DNA from: Naasia sp.
GTDB lineage: Bacteria > Actinomycetota > Actinomycetes > Actinomycetales > Microbacteriaceae
Length of the DNA stretch: 64,000 nucleotides
Assembly (NCBI RefSeq): GCF_025465545.1
Contig: NZ_JAODMK010000010.1
Coordinates: 109,813 to 173,812, forward strand
Direction of reading: 5' to 3'
Positions 1-11,941 of this stretch are shown here, in pieces. The notes under the pieces were generated by a model. The model did not search any database, was not told the origin of the DNA, and was given only the letters and a program-made list of their open reading frames with translations. The position numbers and the translations under genes are program-made. Every line of letters starts with the position of its first letter. Within the stretch, counting starts at the first letter, position 1.

Positions 1-767
1 TCGCCGTCCGCACCGGTGTCGGCCAGCGTCACCGAGGGGTTCACCCGCACGACGCTGCCGCCGAGAGACACCACGACGTGCTTGAAGGTCGCGTCCCGGC
101 CGACCTGGGCGAAGTGGCTCGCGACGTAGCGGGCGTCCTCCGCGAAGTCCTGAACCGTGACGAGGGTGAGACGGGCGCCGTCCCGGACGAGGATCTCGAG
201 GTTCTCGACGAGCGCGGCGGACCCGGTGTTGTCCAGCACCACGAGGGAGTCGCTGAACGGCTTCGCCTCGAGGAGAGTGTGCGCCGCGCGCGGCAAGGTG
301 CCGAATTCGGAGCGCCCCACGACGAGCTCGGTGTGCTCCTCACCGGAGAGGGTGATGGCGAGGGCTGTGCCGAACGACGACCAGGCGTTGGCGGAGGCCT
401 TGTCCTCGGGGATGCCCGCGAGCCCGATCCGCGGATCGGTCCGCGGCACCCAGCGGACGTCGACGCCGTCCGATGGCTGCGCCACCACCGAGTACGCGGA
501 CCCGTCGAGAGGACCGTCGAGGAGATCCCGGATCCGGTCGACCGGCGTGAGCTTCCAGTTCGCCTCGCGCCCGGTGACCTCCGGGAAGTCGGCCACATCG
601 GCCGAGGTGAACCGCGCGTTGCGGGTCTGCACCGGCACGGCGCCGTGCCGGTTGGTGGCGTCGGAGATGATCGACGGGCGGGTGCCGGTGCCCGTCACCT
701 CAACGGCAGTGTTCCCGTCCGGGGTGGCGAGTCCTCGCGCGGGGCTGGTCGCTGTGCTCTCGGTCAC
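1..767 (-). CDS. sufD: Fe-S cluster assembly protein SufD (partial, runs off window start)
   Basis: Manual reverse translation from GTG at 767: VTESTATSPARGLATPDGNTAVEV...FPEVTGREANWKLTPVDRIRDLLDG...; open to window edge; overlaps the sufB stop region. Not in the ORF track because it is truncated. Confidence 0.85.
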   Translation of the reverse strand, partial: MTESTATSPARGLATPDGNTAVEVTGTGTRPSIISDATNRHGAVPVQTRNARFTSADVADFPEVTGREANWKLTPVDRIRDLLDGPLDGSAYSVVAQPSDGVDVRWVPRTDPRIGLAGIPEDKASANAWSSFGTALAITLSGEEHTELVVGRSEFGTLPRAAHTLLEAKPFSDSLVVLDNTGSAALVENLEILVRDGARLTLVTVQDFAEDARYVASHFAQVGRDATFKHVVVSLGGSVVRVNPSVTLADTGADG

Positions 768-2192
768 CTAGCCGACACTGCCTTCCATGCCCATCTCGAT
801 CAGTTTGTTGAGCTCCAGTGCGTACTCCATCGGCAGCTCCCGAGCGATCGGCTCGATGAAGCCGCGGACGATCATCGCCATCGCCTCGTCCTCGGGCATG
901 CCCCGGGACATCAGGTAGAAGAGCTGCTCCTCGCTCACCTTCGAGACGGTCGCCTCGTGGCCGAGCTGAACATCGTCGACGCGGATGTCGATGGACGGGT
1001 AGGTGTCCGAGCGGGAGATGGTGTCGACGAGCAGTGCGTCGCAGCGCACCGTGTTGGCCGAGTGGTGCGCGTTGGCGTCCACCCGGACCTCGCCGCGGTA
1101 GCCGGCCCGGCCGCCGCCGCGGGCGATGGACTTGGACACGATCGACGACTGCGTGTACGGCGCCATGTGCACCATCTTCGCGCCGGCGTCCTGGTGCTGA
1201 CCGGGGCCCGCGAAGGCCACCGACAGGGTCTCGCCCTTGGCATGCTCGCCGACCAGGTAGATGGACGGGTACTTCATCGTCACCTTGGAGCCGATGTTGC
1301 CGTCGATCCACTCCATCGTCGCGCCCTCGTGCGCGATCGCGCGCTTGGTGACGAGGTTGTAGACGTTGTTCGACCAGTTCTGGATGGTCGTGTAGCGCAC
1401 CCGCGCGTTCTTCTTGACGATGATCTCGACGACCGCGGAGTGCAGCGAGTCCGACTTGTAGATGGGCGCCGTGCAGCCCTCGATGTAGTGCACGTAGCTG
1501 CCCTCGTCGGCGATGATCAGCGTGCGCTCGAACTGGCCCATGTTCTCGGTGTTGATCCGGAAGTAGGCCTGCAGCGGGATGTCGACGTGCACGCCCTTCG
1601 GCACGTAGACGAACGAGCCGCCCGACCAGACCGACGTGTTCAGCGCGGCGAACTTGTTGTCGCCGGCCGGGATGACCGTGCCGAAGTACTCCCGGAACAT
1701 CTCGGGGTGCTCGCGGAGCGCCGTGTCCGTGTCGAGGAACAGGACGCCCTGGGCTTCGAGGTCCTCGCGGATCTGGTGGTAGACGACCTCGGACTCGTAC
1801 TGGGCAGCGACGCCGCCGACGAGGCGCTGACGCTCCGCCTCGGGAATGCCGAGCCGCTCGTAGGTCTCCCGGATGTCCGCGGGGAGGTCCTCCCAGGTCT
1901 GCGCCTGCTTCTCCGTGGACCGCACGAAGTACTTGATGTTGTCGAAGTCGATCTCGGAGAGATCGGCGCCCCAGGTGGGCATCGGCTTGCGCTCGAAGAT
2001 GCTCAGCGCCTTGAGGCGGTTCTTCAGCATCCACGCCGGCTCGCTCTTCAGCCCGGAGATGTTCTCCACGACCTGCGGCGAGAGCCCGCGCTGTGCCGTG
2101 GCACCCGCGGCGTCCGTGTCGGACCAGCCGAATTCGTACTGGCCGAGGCTCGCGAGTTCTGGACGATCAATCAGGACGTCTGACATGAGCAC
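768..2192 (-). CDS. sufB: Fe-S cluster assembly protein SufB
   Basis: 474 aa; [52 protein letters not shown] typical of SufB. Confidence 0.97.
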   Translation of the reverse strand: MLMSDVLIDRPELASLGQYEFGWSDTDAAGATAQRGLSPQVVENISGLKSEPAWMLKNRLKALSIFERKPMPTWGADLSEIDFDNIKYFVRSTEKQAQTWEDLPADIRETYERLGIPEAERQRLVGGVAAQYESEVVYHQIREDLEAQGVLFLDTDTALREHPEMFREYFGTVIPAGDNKFAALNTSVWSGGSFVYVPKGVHVDIPLQAYFRINTENMGQFERTLIIADEGSYVHYIEGCTAPIYKSDSLHSAVVEIIVKKNARVRYTTIQNWSNNVYNLVTKRAIAHEGATMEWIDGNIGSKVTMKYPSIYLVGEHAKGETLSVAFAGPGQHQDAGAKMVHMAPYTQSSIVSKSIARGGGRAGYRGEVRVDANAHHSANTVRCDALLVDTISRSDTYPSIDIRVDDVQLGHEATVSKVSEEQLFYLMSRGMPEDEAMAMIVRGFIEPIARELPMEYALELNKLIEMGMEGSVG

Positions 2193-2389
2193 CTCTCTTC
2201 CCTGTGATCAACCGGCGCACGGGCATGCGAATTCCGCCCGTTGCGGAACCGAAGCGCTCCCCACCATCGCCGAAGCACCTGCACGTCACCCGGATGCCGT
2301 GGGACCGCCGTCGGGCCCGATCCGGATCGCGAACGAGGATGAGCGCGCCGACCAGCCAGTCTACGCGGGGAACCTCCGCGCGTCACGCG

Positions 2390-3376
2390 TCAGGGGCGGA
2401 GGAACCGCTCGCCGGGGGCGGCGGACACCAGCGGGCCGTCCGCCGCGTCGCCGCCGGAGGCCCGGACGGTGCCGAAGAGCCGCGGACTCACGTCGAGGAG
2501 CACACGGAGGACGCCCACCCAGACCAGCGCTGCGCCGAGCAGGTGCAGCACGACCAGCACGGCGGGAAGCGCCGAGAGCGCCTGCGCGATGCCGACGAGT
2601 CCCTGGGCGAGCAGCACGATCACCAGGGTTCGCACCCGCGCTCGGGCCACGCCCGCTCCGGGATTGCGGGACAGGCGAGCGGAGAGCGCGATCGCGAGCA
2701 GCAGGACGGCGACGGCGAGCGTCCCGTGCACCATGCTGACCCACACCCAGTCGAACGGCATGCGCGGCACCTCGGCGGAGTCCCCCGAGTGCGGACCGGA
2801 GCCGGTGACGGCGGTGCCTGCTGCGATCAGGGCGAGCGTGACGACGGTGAGCACCTCCGCGAGGCGCCGATCAGCCGAGCCGAGGTCGACGACCTCCGTG
2901 GACTGACGTGCCCGGTGCCAGGTGAGCGTCGTGGTGGCGAGGAGCGCCATGGCGAGCACGAAGTGCAGTGCAACGACCCAGGGATTGAGCCCCGTCTGCA
3001 CGGTGATGCCGCCGGCCACCGCGTTGACCACGACCAGCCAGAACTGTGACCAGGCGAGTCGGGTGAGCGCCCGCCGGCGGGGGCGCTGCAGGCGGGCGGC
3101 CAGGATCGCCCAGCCGACCGCAAGGATCAGCACGCCGGTGAGAGCGCGGTTCGTGAACTCGATGAGGCCGTGGATCCCCAGCTCGGGCGTGGTGGTGAGC
3201 GAGCCGGAATCGCACGCGGGCCAGGTGGGACAGCCGAGCCCCGAACCGGTGACCCGCACCACTCCCCCGGTGACGACGATCAGCACGCTGACGAGGAGCG
3301 CCGCGGTGGTCCCCCAGCGCAGCGCGCGGGGACCGAGGGCGACGCGATCGGCGAGGACCGCGAACGGGGTGCGCAT
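2390..3376 (-). CDS. ctaA: Heme A synthase (COX15/CtaA family)
   Basis: C-terminal part of the 2390..4429 frame; [12 protein letters not shown]...VRVTGSGLGCPTWPACDSG; start overlaps the ctaB stop (TGATG). Confidence 0.9.
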   Translation of the reverse strand: MRTPFAVLADRVALGPRALRWGTTAALLVSVLIVVTGGVVRVTGSGLGCPTWPACDSGSLTTTPELGIHGLIEFTNRALTGVLILAVGWAILAARLQRPRRRALTRLAWSQFWLVVVNAVAGGITVQTGLNPWVVALHFVLAMALLATTTLTWHRARQSTEVVDLGSADRRLAEVLTVVTLALIAAGTAVTGSGPHSGDSAEVPRMPFDWVWVSMVHGTLAVAVLLLAIALSARLSRNPGAGVARARVRTLVIVLLAQGLVGIAQALSALPAVLVVLHLLGAALVWVGVLRVLLDVSPRLFGTVRASGGDAADGPLVSAAPGERFLRP

Positions 3377-4308
3377 CAGAACGGCAGCAGCGGGTCGATC
3401 GCGACCGCCAGGAAGAGCAGCGTGAGGTAGCTGATCGATGCGTGGAACACGCGCATCGGCGCGGGCTCGGCGCCGCGGATGGCGAGCCCGTAGAGGCGGT
3501 GCGTCTCGTAGATGAACCAGCCGCCGGACACCGCCGCGATGCCGGTGTAGACGAGTCCCATCGCGGCGACCGGCACGAGCAGCAGCGAGCAGGCCACCGT
3601 CGCCCAGGCGTACAGGATCGTCTGCAGGCCCACCGCCTGGCGCGATCGGACCACGGCGAGCATCGGCACGCCGACCGCGGCGTAGTCGTCGCGGTACTTC
3701 ATGGAGAGTGGCCAGTAGTGCGGCGGCGTCCAGAGGAACACCACCATGAAGAGGATGAAGGGCGCCCACGCCAGCTCGCCGGTGACGGCCGCCCAGCCGA
3801 TGAGCACCGGGAAGCAGCCCGCGATGCCGCCCCAGATGATGTTCTGCTCGGTGCGGCGCTTGAGCCACAGCGTGTAGACGAAGACGTAGAACAGGATCGC
3901 GGCGACCGACAGCATCGCGGCCACCCACGTGGTGAACACCGCGAGCCACACCGTGGACACGACCCCGAGGATCCAGGCGAAGACGAGCGCCTCGCGCGGC
4001 GTGACGTCTCCGGTCACCAGCGGACGCCGCCGGGTGCGGTGCATGACGGCATCGATGTCGCGGTCGATGTAGCAGTTGAACGCGTTGGCCGACCCGGCGC
4101 TCAGGGCGCCGCCGAGGAGGGTGCCGAGGATCAGCCAGGGATTCGGGATGCCGTTCGCCGCGAGGATCATCACCGGCGCGGTGGTCACGAGCAGCAGCTC
4201 GATCACCCTCGGCTTCGTGAGGGCGAGATAGGCCCGCGCCTTGGTCCGGAAACCGACGGGCGGGCGCTTCGCGCCGACCCGGGCCTGACTCTCCACCGCT
4301 GTGCTCAC
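3376..4308 (-). CDS. ctaB: Protoheme IX farnesyltransferase
   Basis: [27 protein letters not shown] ... [23 protein letters not shown] UbiA-type motif. Confidence 0.96.
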   Translation of the reverse strand: MSTAVESQARVGAKRPPVGFRTKARAYLALTKPRVIELLLVTTAPVMILAANGIPNPWLILGTLLGGALSAGSANAFNCYIDRDIDAVMHRTRRRPLVTGDVTPREALVFAWILGVVSTVWLAVFTTWVAAMLSVAAILFYVFVYTLWLKRRTEQNIIWGGIAGCFPVLIGWAAVTGELAWAPFILFMVVFLWTPPHYWPLSMKYRDDYAAVGVPMLAVVRSRQAVGLQTILYAWATVACSLLLVPVAAMGLVYTGIAAVSGGWFIYETHRLYGLAIRGAEPAPMRVFHASISYLTLLFLAVAIDPLLPF

Positions 4309-4515
4309 CGTTCTCGATTCTACCCGAGGGGCGGACCCCGCCCGGTGCCCCGGCGTCGGCCTCCGCCGGAGAGACCCGCTCCGTCACGGCCGCTGTGGCC
4401 GCAGTCGTCACCCGCGGCGGCGGTGTCAAGGCCGGACGCCCCCGGCGGGGGCAACCATATACTTGGACAGGCCGAGAACTGGCCGTACAACTTCATGAAG
4501 AAGGGTCTTCCCCTC

Positions 4516-6609
4516 GTGGCAGATTTTCAATGGGACCCCATTGACGACAAGGCAGTAACGACCGCCCGCATCCTCGCCGCCGACGCGGTGGAGAAGGCCG
4601 GCAACGGGCACCCGGGAACGGCCATGAGCCTCGCGCCCGCCGCGTACCTCCTCTTCCAGAAGGTCATGCGCCGCGACCCGAGCGACAACGAGTGGGTGGG
4701 CCGGGACCGGTTCGTCCTCTCGGCAGGTCACGCCTCGCTGCTCCAGTACGTTCAGTTCTACCTCGGCGGCTACGGACTAGAGCTCGACGATCTGAAGCAG
4801 CTGCGCAAGTGGGGCTCCAAGACTCCGGGCCACCCCGAGTACGGCCACACCGACGGCATCGAGATCACCACCGGCCCGCTGGGCCAGGGCCTCGCCTCGG
4901 CCGTCGGCTTCGCCTACGCCGCCCGCTACGAGCGCGGCCTCTTCGACCCTGACACTGCCCCCGGCCAGAGCCCGTTCGACCACTTCATCTACGCGATCGC
5001 GGGTGATGGCGACCTCCAGGAGGGCATCACGAGCGAGGCGTCCTCGCTCGCCGGCCATCAGAAGCTCGGCAACCTCATCGCCATCTACGACAGCAACCAG
5101 ATCTCCATCGAGGACGACACCAACATCGCCTTCACGGAGGATGTCGCGAAGCGCTACGCGGCCTACGACTGGCACGTGCAGACCGTCGACTGGAAGAAGA
5201 CCGGCGACTACGTCGAGGACGTCCAGGCGCTCTTCGAGGCGATCGAGGCGGCCAAGGCCGCGACGGACAAGCCGTCCCTGATCATCCTGCGGACGATCAT
5301 CGGCTGGCCGAGCCCGAAGAAGCAGAACACCGGCAAGATCCACGGGTCCGCCCTGGGCGGCGACGAGCTGCGCGCTCTCAAGGAGGTCGTCGGCTTCGAC
5401 CCCGACGAGACCTTCGTGGTGGCGGACGAGGTGCTCGCCCGCACCCGGGGCGCCGTCGAGCGCGGCCAGGCGCAGCACGCCGAGTGGACAGAGCAGTTCG
5501 ACGCGTGGGCCTCGGCGAACCCGGAGCGCAAGGCGCTGTTCGATCGCCTGCTCGCGCAGCAGCTCCCCGACGGACTCGAGGACGCCCTGCCCGTCTTCGA
5601 GCCGGGCAAGGACGTCTCCACCCGGGCCGCTTCAGGCAAGGTGATCAACGCGATCGCGCCGATCATGCCCGAGTTCTGGGGCGGTTCGGCCGACCTCGCC
5701 GAGAGCAACCTGACCACCATCACCTCGGGCAGCTCGTTCGTGCCGAGCGAGTGGTCGACGCATGAGTGGACCGGCGACCCCTACGGTCGCGTGCTGCACT
5801 TCGGCATCCGCGAGCACGCCATGGGGGCGATCCTCAACGGCATCGTCCTGCACGGCAACACCCGCCCCTTCGGCGGCACGTTCCTCATCTTCAGCGACTA
5901 CATGCGCCCCGCGGTGCGCCTCGCCGCCCTGATGAAGGCGCCCACCATCTACGTCTGGACGCACGACTCGGTCGCGCTGGGCGAGGACGGCCCCACCCAC
6001 CAGCCGATCGAGCAGCTCACCGCGCTCCGCGCCATCCCCGGCCTCGACGTGGTGCGGCCCGCCGACGCCAATGAGACCGCCTGGGCGTGGAAGACGATCC
6101 TCGAACGCCGCAACGGTCCCGCCGGCATCGCGCTGAGCCGGCAGAACCTGCCGGTCTTCGCGCGCGGCGAGGGCGAGGCGCAGGGCGACACGTTCGCCCA
6201 CGCGCGCGGCGTGGCGAAGGGTGCCTACATCCTCGCCGAGGCGCCGGGCGGAGCTCCCGACGTGATCTTCCTGGCGACCGGCTCGGAGGTGCAGATCGCG
6301 GTGGCCGCTCGGGAGCAGCTCGCCGGCGACGGCGTCTCGGCCCGGGTGGTGTCCGTCCCGTCCCTGGAGTGGTTCGCCGAGCAGAGCGCCGAGTACCGCG
6401 AGCAGGTCCTGCCGGCCGCGGTCAAGGCGCGTGTGTCCATCGAGGCGGGCATCGCGCTCAGCTGGCGCCCGTGGATCGGCGACGCCGGCCGCAGCGTGTC
6501 GATCGAGCACTTCGGCGCCTCCGCCGACTATCAGGTCCTGTACGAGAAGTTCGGGCTCACCCGGGAGGCCGCTGTCGCGGCCGCGAAGGAATCGCTGGCC
6601 TCGCTCTGA
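4516..6609 (+). CDS. tkt: Transketolase
   Basis: [51 protein letters not shown] at 4516 preceded by aagaaggg; an in-frame ATG at 4495 is the alternative start. Confidence 0.95.
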   Translation: MADFQWDPIDDKAVTTARILAADAVEKAGNGHPGTAMSLAPAAYLLFQKVMRRDPSDNEWVGRDRFVLSAGHASLLQYVQFYLGGYGLELDDLKQLRKWGSKTPGHPEYGHTDGIEITTGPLGQGLASAVGFAYAARYERGLFDPDTAPGQSPFDHFIYAIAGDGDLQEGITSEASSLAGHQKLGNLIAIYDSNQISIEDDTNIAFTEDVAKRYAAYDWHVQTVDWKKTGDYVEDVQALFEAIEAAKAATDKPSLIILRTIIGWPSPKKQNTGKIHGSALGGDELRALKEVVGFDPDETFVVADEVLARTRGAVERGQAQHAEWTEQFDAWASANPERKALFDRLLAQQLPDGLEDALPVFEPGKDVSTRAASGKVINAIAPIMPEFWGGSADLAESNLTTITSGSSFVPSEWSTHEWTGDPYGRVLHFGIREHAMGAILNGIVLHGNTRPFGGTFLIFSDYMRPAVRLAALMKAPTIYVWTHDSVALGEDGPTHQPIEQLTALRAIPGLDVVRPADANETAWAWKTILERRNGPAGIALSRQNLPVFARGEGEAQGDTFAHARGVAKGAYILAEAPGGAPDVIFLATGSEVQIAVAAREQLAGDGVSARVVSVPSLEWFAEQSAEYREQVLPAAVKARVSIEAGIALSWRPWIGDAGRSVSIEHFGASADYQVLYEKFGLTREAAVAAAKESLASL

Positions 6610-6650
6610 GCGACCGGCGGCACGACGACCATACGAATGAGGGAAGAACG

Positions 6651-7778
6651 ATGACCGACACGGCCCCCAGCACTCCCACCCCCACCGCGGCCCTGTCCGA
6701 GGCCGGCGTGAGCATCTGGCTCGACGACCTGTCCCGCGAGCTGCTCGACTCCGGTCGGCTCCAGGAGCTGATCGACACCCGGAACGTGGTGGGCGTCACC
6801 ACGAACCCGACGATCTTCGCCTCGGCGCTCGCCAAGGGCGAGGCCTACGACGAGCAGGTCCGGGAGCTCGCCGCGGGGGGCGCCGACGTGACCAGCGCGA
6901 TCTTCGAGATCACGACCGCCGACGTGACCCGCGCCTGCGACGTGTTCCGCCCGATCTACGACACCACCGAGGGCTACGACGGCCGGGTGTCGATCGAGGT
7001 CACCCCGGGTGCCGCCCGGGACACCGCGACGACCATCACCGAGGCGAAGGCGCTCTGGGCGAAGGTCGACCGCCCGAACGTGATGATCAAGATCCCCGCC
7101 ACCAAGGAGGGCCTGCCCGCGATCACGGAGGCGATCGCCAACGGGATCAGCGTCAACGTCACGCTCATCTTCAGCCTGCAGCGCTACGCGGAGGTCATCG
7201 CCGCCTACCTCACGGGCCTTGAGCGGGCGTCCGCCGCGGGGATCGACCTCTCCACGATCCACTCGGTCGCGTCCTTCTTCGTGTCCCGGGTGGACGCAGA
7301 GATCGACAAGCGGCTCGACGCGATCGGCACGGATGAGGCGAAGGCCCTGAAGAGCAAGGCCGGCATCGCGAACGCGCGGCTCGCCTTCCAGCTCTTCGTC
7401 GAGGAGTTCGCCATGGAGCGCGCCCTCGCGCTGCAGGAGAAGGGCGCCAACCGCCAGCGCCCGCTGTGGGCGTCGACGGGCGTGAAGTCGCCCGACCTGC
7501 CCGACACCCTCTACGTCGTCGAGCTGACCACCCACGGCGTGGTCAACACGATGCCCGGCAAGACCCTCGAGGCGACCTTCGACCACGCCGAGATCAAGGG
7601 CGACACCGTGACCGGCGCCTACGCCGAGTCGAAGCAGACGATCGACGCGGTCGGCGCCCTCGGCATCTCGATCGATGAGGTCACCGAGCAGCTCGAGAAC
7701 GAGGGCGTCGACAAGTTCGTCGTCTCGTGGACGGAGCTGACCGAGACGGTCACGAGCGCCCTCAAGGGAGCCAAGTGA
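6651..7778 (+). CDS. tal: Transaldolase
   Basis: [49 protein letters not shown]. Confidence 0.97.
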   Translation: MTDTAPSTPTPTAALSEAGVSIWLDDLSRELLDSGRLQELIDTRNVVGVTTNPTIFASALAKGEAYDEQVRELAAGGADVTSAIFEITTADVTRACDVFRPIYDTTEGYDGRVSIEVTPGAARDTATTITEAKALWAKVDRPNVMIKIPATKEGLPAITEAIANGISVNVTLIFSLQRYAEVIAAYLTGLERASAAGIDLSTIHSVASFFVSRVDAEIDKRLDAIGTDEAKALKSKAGIANARLAFQLFVEEFAMERALALQEKGANRQRPLWASTGVKSPDLPDTLYVVELTTHGVVNTMPGKTLEATFDHAEIKGDTVTGAYAESKQTIDAVGALGISIDEVTEQLENEGVDKFVVSWTELTETVTSALKGAK

Positions 7779-9388
7779 GCGTCCGGATCCTGGCCGGCGG
7801 TGCCGCCCGCGAGGCGATCGACCGCGTGGTCCCCCAGCTCGTCGCGGACAGGGTCGCCTCCGGCATCACCGGTCTCGACCCCGACCTCTGGGGCGAGGCC
7901 GCGATCGAGGAGGCGAGCAAGCGGCTCGGCTGGACCGAGGCCGTCGCCGTCTCCCGGCCGCTCGTCGCCGAGATCGTCGCCCTCCGCGAGGAGCTGCGGG
8001 CCAAGGGCGTCGAGCACATCGTGCTCGGCGGCATGGGCGGCTCGTCGCTCGCCCCCGAGGTGATCACCCGCACCGGGGGCGTCCCGCTCACCGTGCTGGA
8101 CTCCACCGACCCGGGCCAGGTGCTCTCCGCTCTGCACGACCGGCTCGAGCAGAGCGCGGTCGTCATCTCGTCGAAGTCGGGCGGCACGGTCGAGACCGAC
8201 AGCCAGCGCCGCGTCTACGAGAAGGCCTTCCGGGATGCCGGCATCGACCCCCGCGATCGGATCGTCGTCGTGACCGACCCCGGCTCGCCGCTCGACGCCT
8301 CGGCGCGCGAGGCGGGCTACCGCGTCTTCAACGCGGACCCGGACGTGGGCGGCCGCTTCTCGGCGCTCACCGCCTTCGGGCTCGTCCCGTCCGGCCTCGC
8401 CGGTGCCGACATCGGGCAGCTCCTCGACGAGGCGGAGTCCGAGCTCGTGTACCTCGCGGTGGACCAGGCGGACAACCCGGGACTCGTGCTCGGCGCCGCC
8501 TTGGCCGGGACCTCGCCCCTCAAGGACAAGACCGGCATCGTCGCAGACGGCACGCACATCGTCGGCTTCGCGGACTGGGCGGAGCAGCTCATCGCCGAGT
8601 CCACCGGCAAGGACGGCAAGGGCCTGCTGCCGGTCGTCCTCGAGACCGGGTCGCCGGAGCTCTCCGAGAACCTGCCCGACCTGCAGATCGTCCGCCTGGT
8701 CGGCGAGGCGACCGTCAGCAGGCACACCGAGCACCTCGCGGCCGGCGAGATCGTGATCAGCGGCAGCCTCGGTGAGCTGCTCCTCGTCTGGGAGTACGCG
8801 ATCGCCGTCGCCGGACGCCTCCTCGGCATCAACCCGTTCGACCAGCCCGACGTGGAGTCCGCGAAGATCGCCGCCCGCGGGCTTCTCGATGCTCGCCCGG
8901 AGCCCACTCCCCCGGTGTTCACCGAGGGCGGGGTCGAGGTGCGGGGCACGGACGACGTGCTCGGCGGAGTCACCGACCTCCGCGGCGCCGTCGAGGCGCT
9001 CCTGTCGAAGCTCGGACCGGACGGGTACGTGTCCATCCAGGCCTACGTGAACCGTCTGGCGCTCCCGCGCCTGGTCGAGACGCGAGACTTCGTCGCCACC
9101 GCCTCCCGGCGCCCGGTGACCTTCGGCTGGGGACCCCGGTTCCTGCACTCCACCGGCCAGTACCACAAGGGCGGACCCGCGACCGGGGTGTTCCTGCAGA
9201 TCACCGCGGACGCACCCACCGACCTGGCGATCCCCGATCGGCCGTTCACCTTCGGCCAGCTGATCCAGGCCCAGGCCACCGGGGACGCCACCGTGCTCGC
9301 CGAGCACGGCCGGCCTGTCCTCCGCCTCAACCTGACGTCCGACGCGGCAACGACGGCGCTGTTCGACGCACTCCGCCCTCGAGCCTGA
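7775..9388 (+). CDS. pgi: Glucose-6-phosphate isomerase
   Basis: GTG at 7775 overlaps the tal stop (GTGA); [31 protein letters not shown] motifs. Confidence 0.93.
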   Translation: MSVRILAGGAAREAIDRVVPQLVADRVASGITGLDPDLWGEAAIEEASKRLGWTEAVAVSRPLVAEIVALREELRAKGVEHIVLGGMGGSSLAPEVITRTGGVPLTVLDSTDPGQVLSALHDRLEQSAVVISSKSGGTVETDSQRRVYEKAFRDAGIDPRDRIVVVTDPGSPLDASAREAGYRVFNADPDVGGRFSALTAFGLVPSGLAGADIGQLLDEAESELVYLAVDQADNPGLVLGAALAGTSPLKDKTGIVADGTHIVGFADWAEQLIAESTGKDGKGLLPVVLETGSPELSENLPDLQIVRLVGEATVSRHTEHLAAGEIVISGSLGELLLVWEYAIAVAGRLLGINPFDQPDVESAKIAARGLLDARPEPTPPVFTEGGVEVRGTDDVLGGVTDLRGAVEALLSKLGPDGYVSIQAYVNRLALPRLVETRDFVATASRRPVTFGWGPRFLHSTGQYHKGGPATGVFLQITADAPTDLAIPDRPFTFGQLIQAQATGDATVLAEHGRPVLRLNLTSDAATTALFDALRPRA

Positions 9389-9422
9389 CGGGCTCTGCCC
9401 GTCCACCGTCAAGGAGTCGTTA

Positions 9423-10961
9423 ATGCCGGTAGCCATCACACCGGACTACAACCCGCTGCGCCTGCCCACCGATCGCCGACTGAACCGCATCGCCGGTCCG
9501 AGCGGCCTGATCATCTTCGGCGTCACTGGGGACCTGTCCCGCAAGAAGCTCATGCCCGCGGTCTACGACCTCGCGAACCGGGGGCTGCTGCCTCCGGGGT
9601 TCGCTCTCGTCGGCTTCGCCCGCCGGGACTGGGAGGACCAGGACTTCGAGAAGATCGTCTACGACGCCGTCCGGCAGTACTCCCGCACGCCCTTCGATGA
9701 GGACGTCTGGCGGCAGCTCGCGCAGGGCATCCGGTTCGTCTCGGGGACCTTCGACGACGACGCCGCATTCGACGAGCTGAAGCGGACGATCACGGCCCTC
9801 GATCGGGAACGCGGCACCAAGGGCAACCACGCGTTCTATCTGTCGATCCCGCCCAAGTCGTTCCCGGTGGTCACCGAGCAGCTCCGGCGGTCCGGACTCG
9901 CGGAGCCCACCGAGGGATCGTGGCGCCGGGTGGTCATCGAGAAGCCCTTCGGCAGCGACCTGAAGACGGCCCGCGAGCTGAACGCAGTCGTGGAGAGCGT
10001 GTTCCCCGCCGACTCGGTGTTCCGCATCGACCACTACCTCGGCAAGGAGACGGTCCAGAACATCCTGGCCCTGCGCTTCGCCAACCAGCTCTACGAGCCG
10101 ATCTGGAACGCCAACTACGTCGACCACGTGCAGATCACGATGGCCGAGGACATCGGGGTGGGCGGCCGCGCCGGGTACTACGACGGCATCGGCGCCGCGC
10201 GCGACGTGATCCAGAACCACCTGCTGCAGCTCCTGGCCCTCACCGCGATGGAGGAGCCGGTGTCCTTCGACGCGAGGGACCTGCGCGCCGAGAAGGAGAA
10301 GGTGCTCTCCGCGATCCGGCTGCCCGAGGACCTCGCGCACTCCACCGCTCGCGGGCAGTACTCCGGCGGGTGGCAGGGCGGCGAGAAGGTCGTCGGCTTC
10401 CTCGAGGAGGAGGGCATGAACCCCGAGTCCGTCACCGAGACCTATGCGGCGATGCGGCTCGACATCAACACCCGACGCTGGTCCGGGGTGCCTTTCTACC
10501 TCCGTGCCGGCAAGCGACTGGGCCGCCGGGTGACCGAGATCGCCGTGGTGTTCAAGCGGGCGCCGCAGTACCTGTTCGAGGCCAGCCAGACCTCGGCACT
10601 GGGCCAGAACGCGATCGTCATCCGCGTGCAGCCCGACGAGGGCGTCACCATCCGCTCCGGCTCCAAGGTGCCGGGCGCCGGGATGCAGGTGCGCGACGTG
10701 ACGATGGACTTCGGCTACGGGCACGCCTTCACCGAGGCGAGCCCCGAGGCGTACGAGCGACTCATCCTCGACGTGCTTCTCGGCGAACCGCCGCTCTTCC
10801 CCCGGCACCAGGAGGTCGAGCTCTCCTGGAAGATCCTCGACCCGGTCGAGGAGTTCTGGTCCACGCAGGGCCAGCCCGAGCAGTACCGTCCCGGCACCTG
10901 GGGTCCGGCCTCCGCCGACGCCCTGATGGAGCGCGACGGCCGGACCTGGAGACGCCCGTGA
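9423..10961 (+). CDS. zwf: Glucose-6-phosphate 1-dehydrogenase
   Basis: LIIFGVTGDLSRKKLMPAVYDLANRGLLPP; FRIDHYLGKETVQNILALRFAN. Confidence 0.98.
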   Translation: MPVAITPDYNPLRLPTDRRLNRIAGPSGLIIFGVTGDLSRKKLMPAVYDLANRGLLPPGFALVGFARRDWEDQDFEKIVYDAVRQYSRTPFDEDVWRQLAQGIRFVSGTFDDDAAFDELKRTITALDRERGTKGNHAFYLSIPPKSFPVVTEQLRRSGLAEPTEGSWRRVVIEKPFGSDLKTARELNAVVESVFPADSVFRIDHYLGKETVQNILALRFANQLYEPIWNANYVDHVQITMAEDIGVGGRAGYYDGIGAARDVIQNHLLQLLALTAMEEPVSFDARDLRAEKEKVLSAIRLPEDLAHSTARGQYSGGWQGGEKVVGFLEEEGMNPESVTETYAAMRLDINTRRWSGVPFYLRAGKRLGRRVTEIAVVFKRAPQYLFEASQTSALGQNAIVIRVQPDEGVTIRSGSKVPGAGMQVRDVTMDFGYGHAFTEASPEAYERLILDVLLGEPPLFPRHQEVELSWKILDPVEEFWSTQGQPEQYRPGTWGPASADALMERDGRTWRRP

Positions 10962-11941
10962 TCGTCGATCTGCCCAACACCAGCACCGCCGGGATCTCCA
11001 AGGCGCTCGTCAAGATCCGCGAGGAGGGCGGCGCGGTCGCGCTCGGCCGCGTGCTGACTCTCGTGATCTCCACCGAGATCGGGCATGAGGAGGAGGCCAT
11101 CGAGGCCGCCAACGACGCGTCCCGCGAGCACCCGATGCGCGTGATCGTCGTCGCCCACGACGACGCGTCCCGGGCCGAGACGGAGGCGAGGATCGACGGG
11201 CAGATCCGGGTCGGCGGGGACGCCGGCGCGAGCGAGGTCGTCCTGCTGCGCGCCTTCGGCGGCGCGGCGACCGACGAGGAGAGCCTCGTCACCGGTCTCC
11301 TGCTCCCCGACGCCCCTGTCGTGGCCTGGTGGCCGGGGCTCGCGCCCGAGATCGTGTCCGATTCCCCCATCGGCCGCATCGCGCAGCGCCGGATCACCGA
11401 CTCGTCGACCCAGCCCAGCCCGCTGGAGTTCCTCCGTCACCTGTCGAGCACCTACACGCCAGGCGACACCGACTTCGCCTGGACGCGCCTGACCCTGTGG
11501 CGGGCTCAGCTCGCCGCAGTGCTGGACCAGCCGCCGTACGAGCCGGTCATCGGAGTCGAGGTGCAGGGTGCCGAGGACTCCCCCTCGACCGCGCTGCTCG
11601 CCGCCTGGCTGGGCCTCCAGCTCGACGTGCCGGTCAGTCACGAGGTCTCCACCCGGGCGACCGGCTCGAGCGGCATCCACGGGGTGCGCATGGTTCGCCG
11701 CTCCGGCATCATCGAGCTGGACCGGCCGGAGGGCAACCTCGCGACCCTGGTGCAGCCCGGACAGCCGACGCACGACGTGTCGCTCCCCCGTCGCAGCCTC
11801 CGCGACTGCCTCGCCGAGGAGCTGCGCCGGTTGGACCCCGACGACCTCTATGGCGACGTCATCCGTCGCGGTCTCCCCCGCCTGCAGGGCCCGGTGGGGA
11901 TCGATGCTACTGTGACCGCACCGTCGAAGGGACAAGCGTGA
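10958..11941 (+). CDS. opcA: Glucose-6-phosphate dehydrogenase assembly protein OpcA
   Basis: VIVDLPNTSTAGISKALVKIREEGGAVALGRVLTLVI; downstream of zwf with GTGA overlap. Confidence 0.93.
   Translation: MIVDLPNTSTAGISKALVKIREEGGAVALGRVLTLVISTEIGHEEEAIEAANDASREHPMRVIVVAHDDASRAETEARIDGQIRVGGDAGASEVVLLRAFGGAATDEESLVTGLLLPDAPVVAWWPGLAPEIVSDSPIGRIAQRRITDSSTQPSPLEFLRHLSSTYTPGDTDFAWTRLTLWRAQLAAVLDQPPYEPVIGVEVQGAEDSPSTALLAAWLGLQLDVPVSHEVSTRATGSSGIHGVRMVRRSGIIELDRPEGNLATLVQPGQPTHDVSLPRRSLRDCLAEELRRLDPDDLYGDVIRRGLPRLQGPVGIDATVTAPSKGQA

Noticed and set aside
78-2183. 701-aa plus-strand ORF
   Set aside because: Antisense to sufB/sufD, both of which have clear homology.
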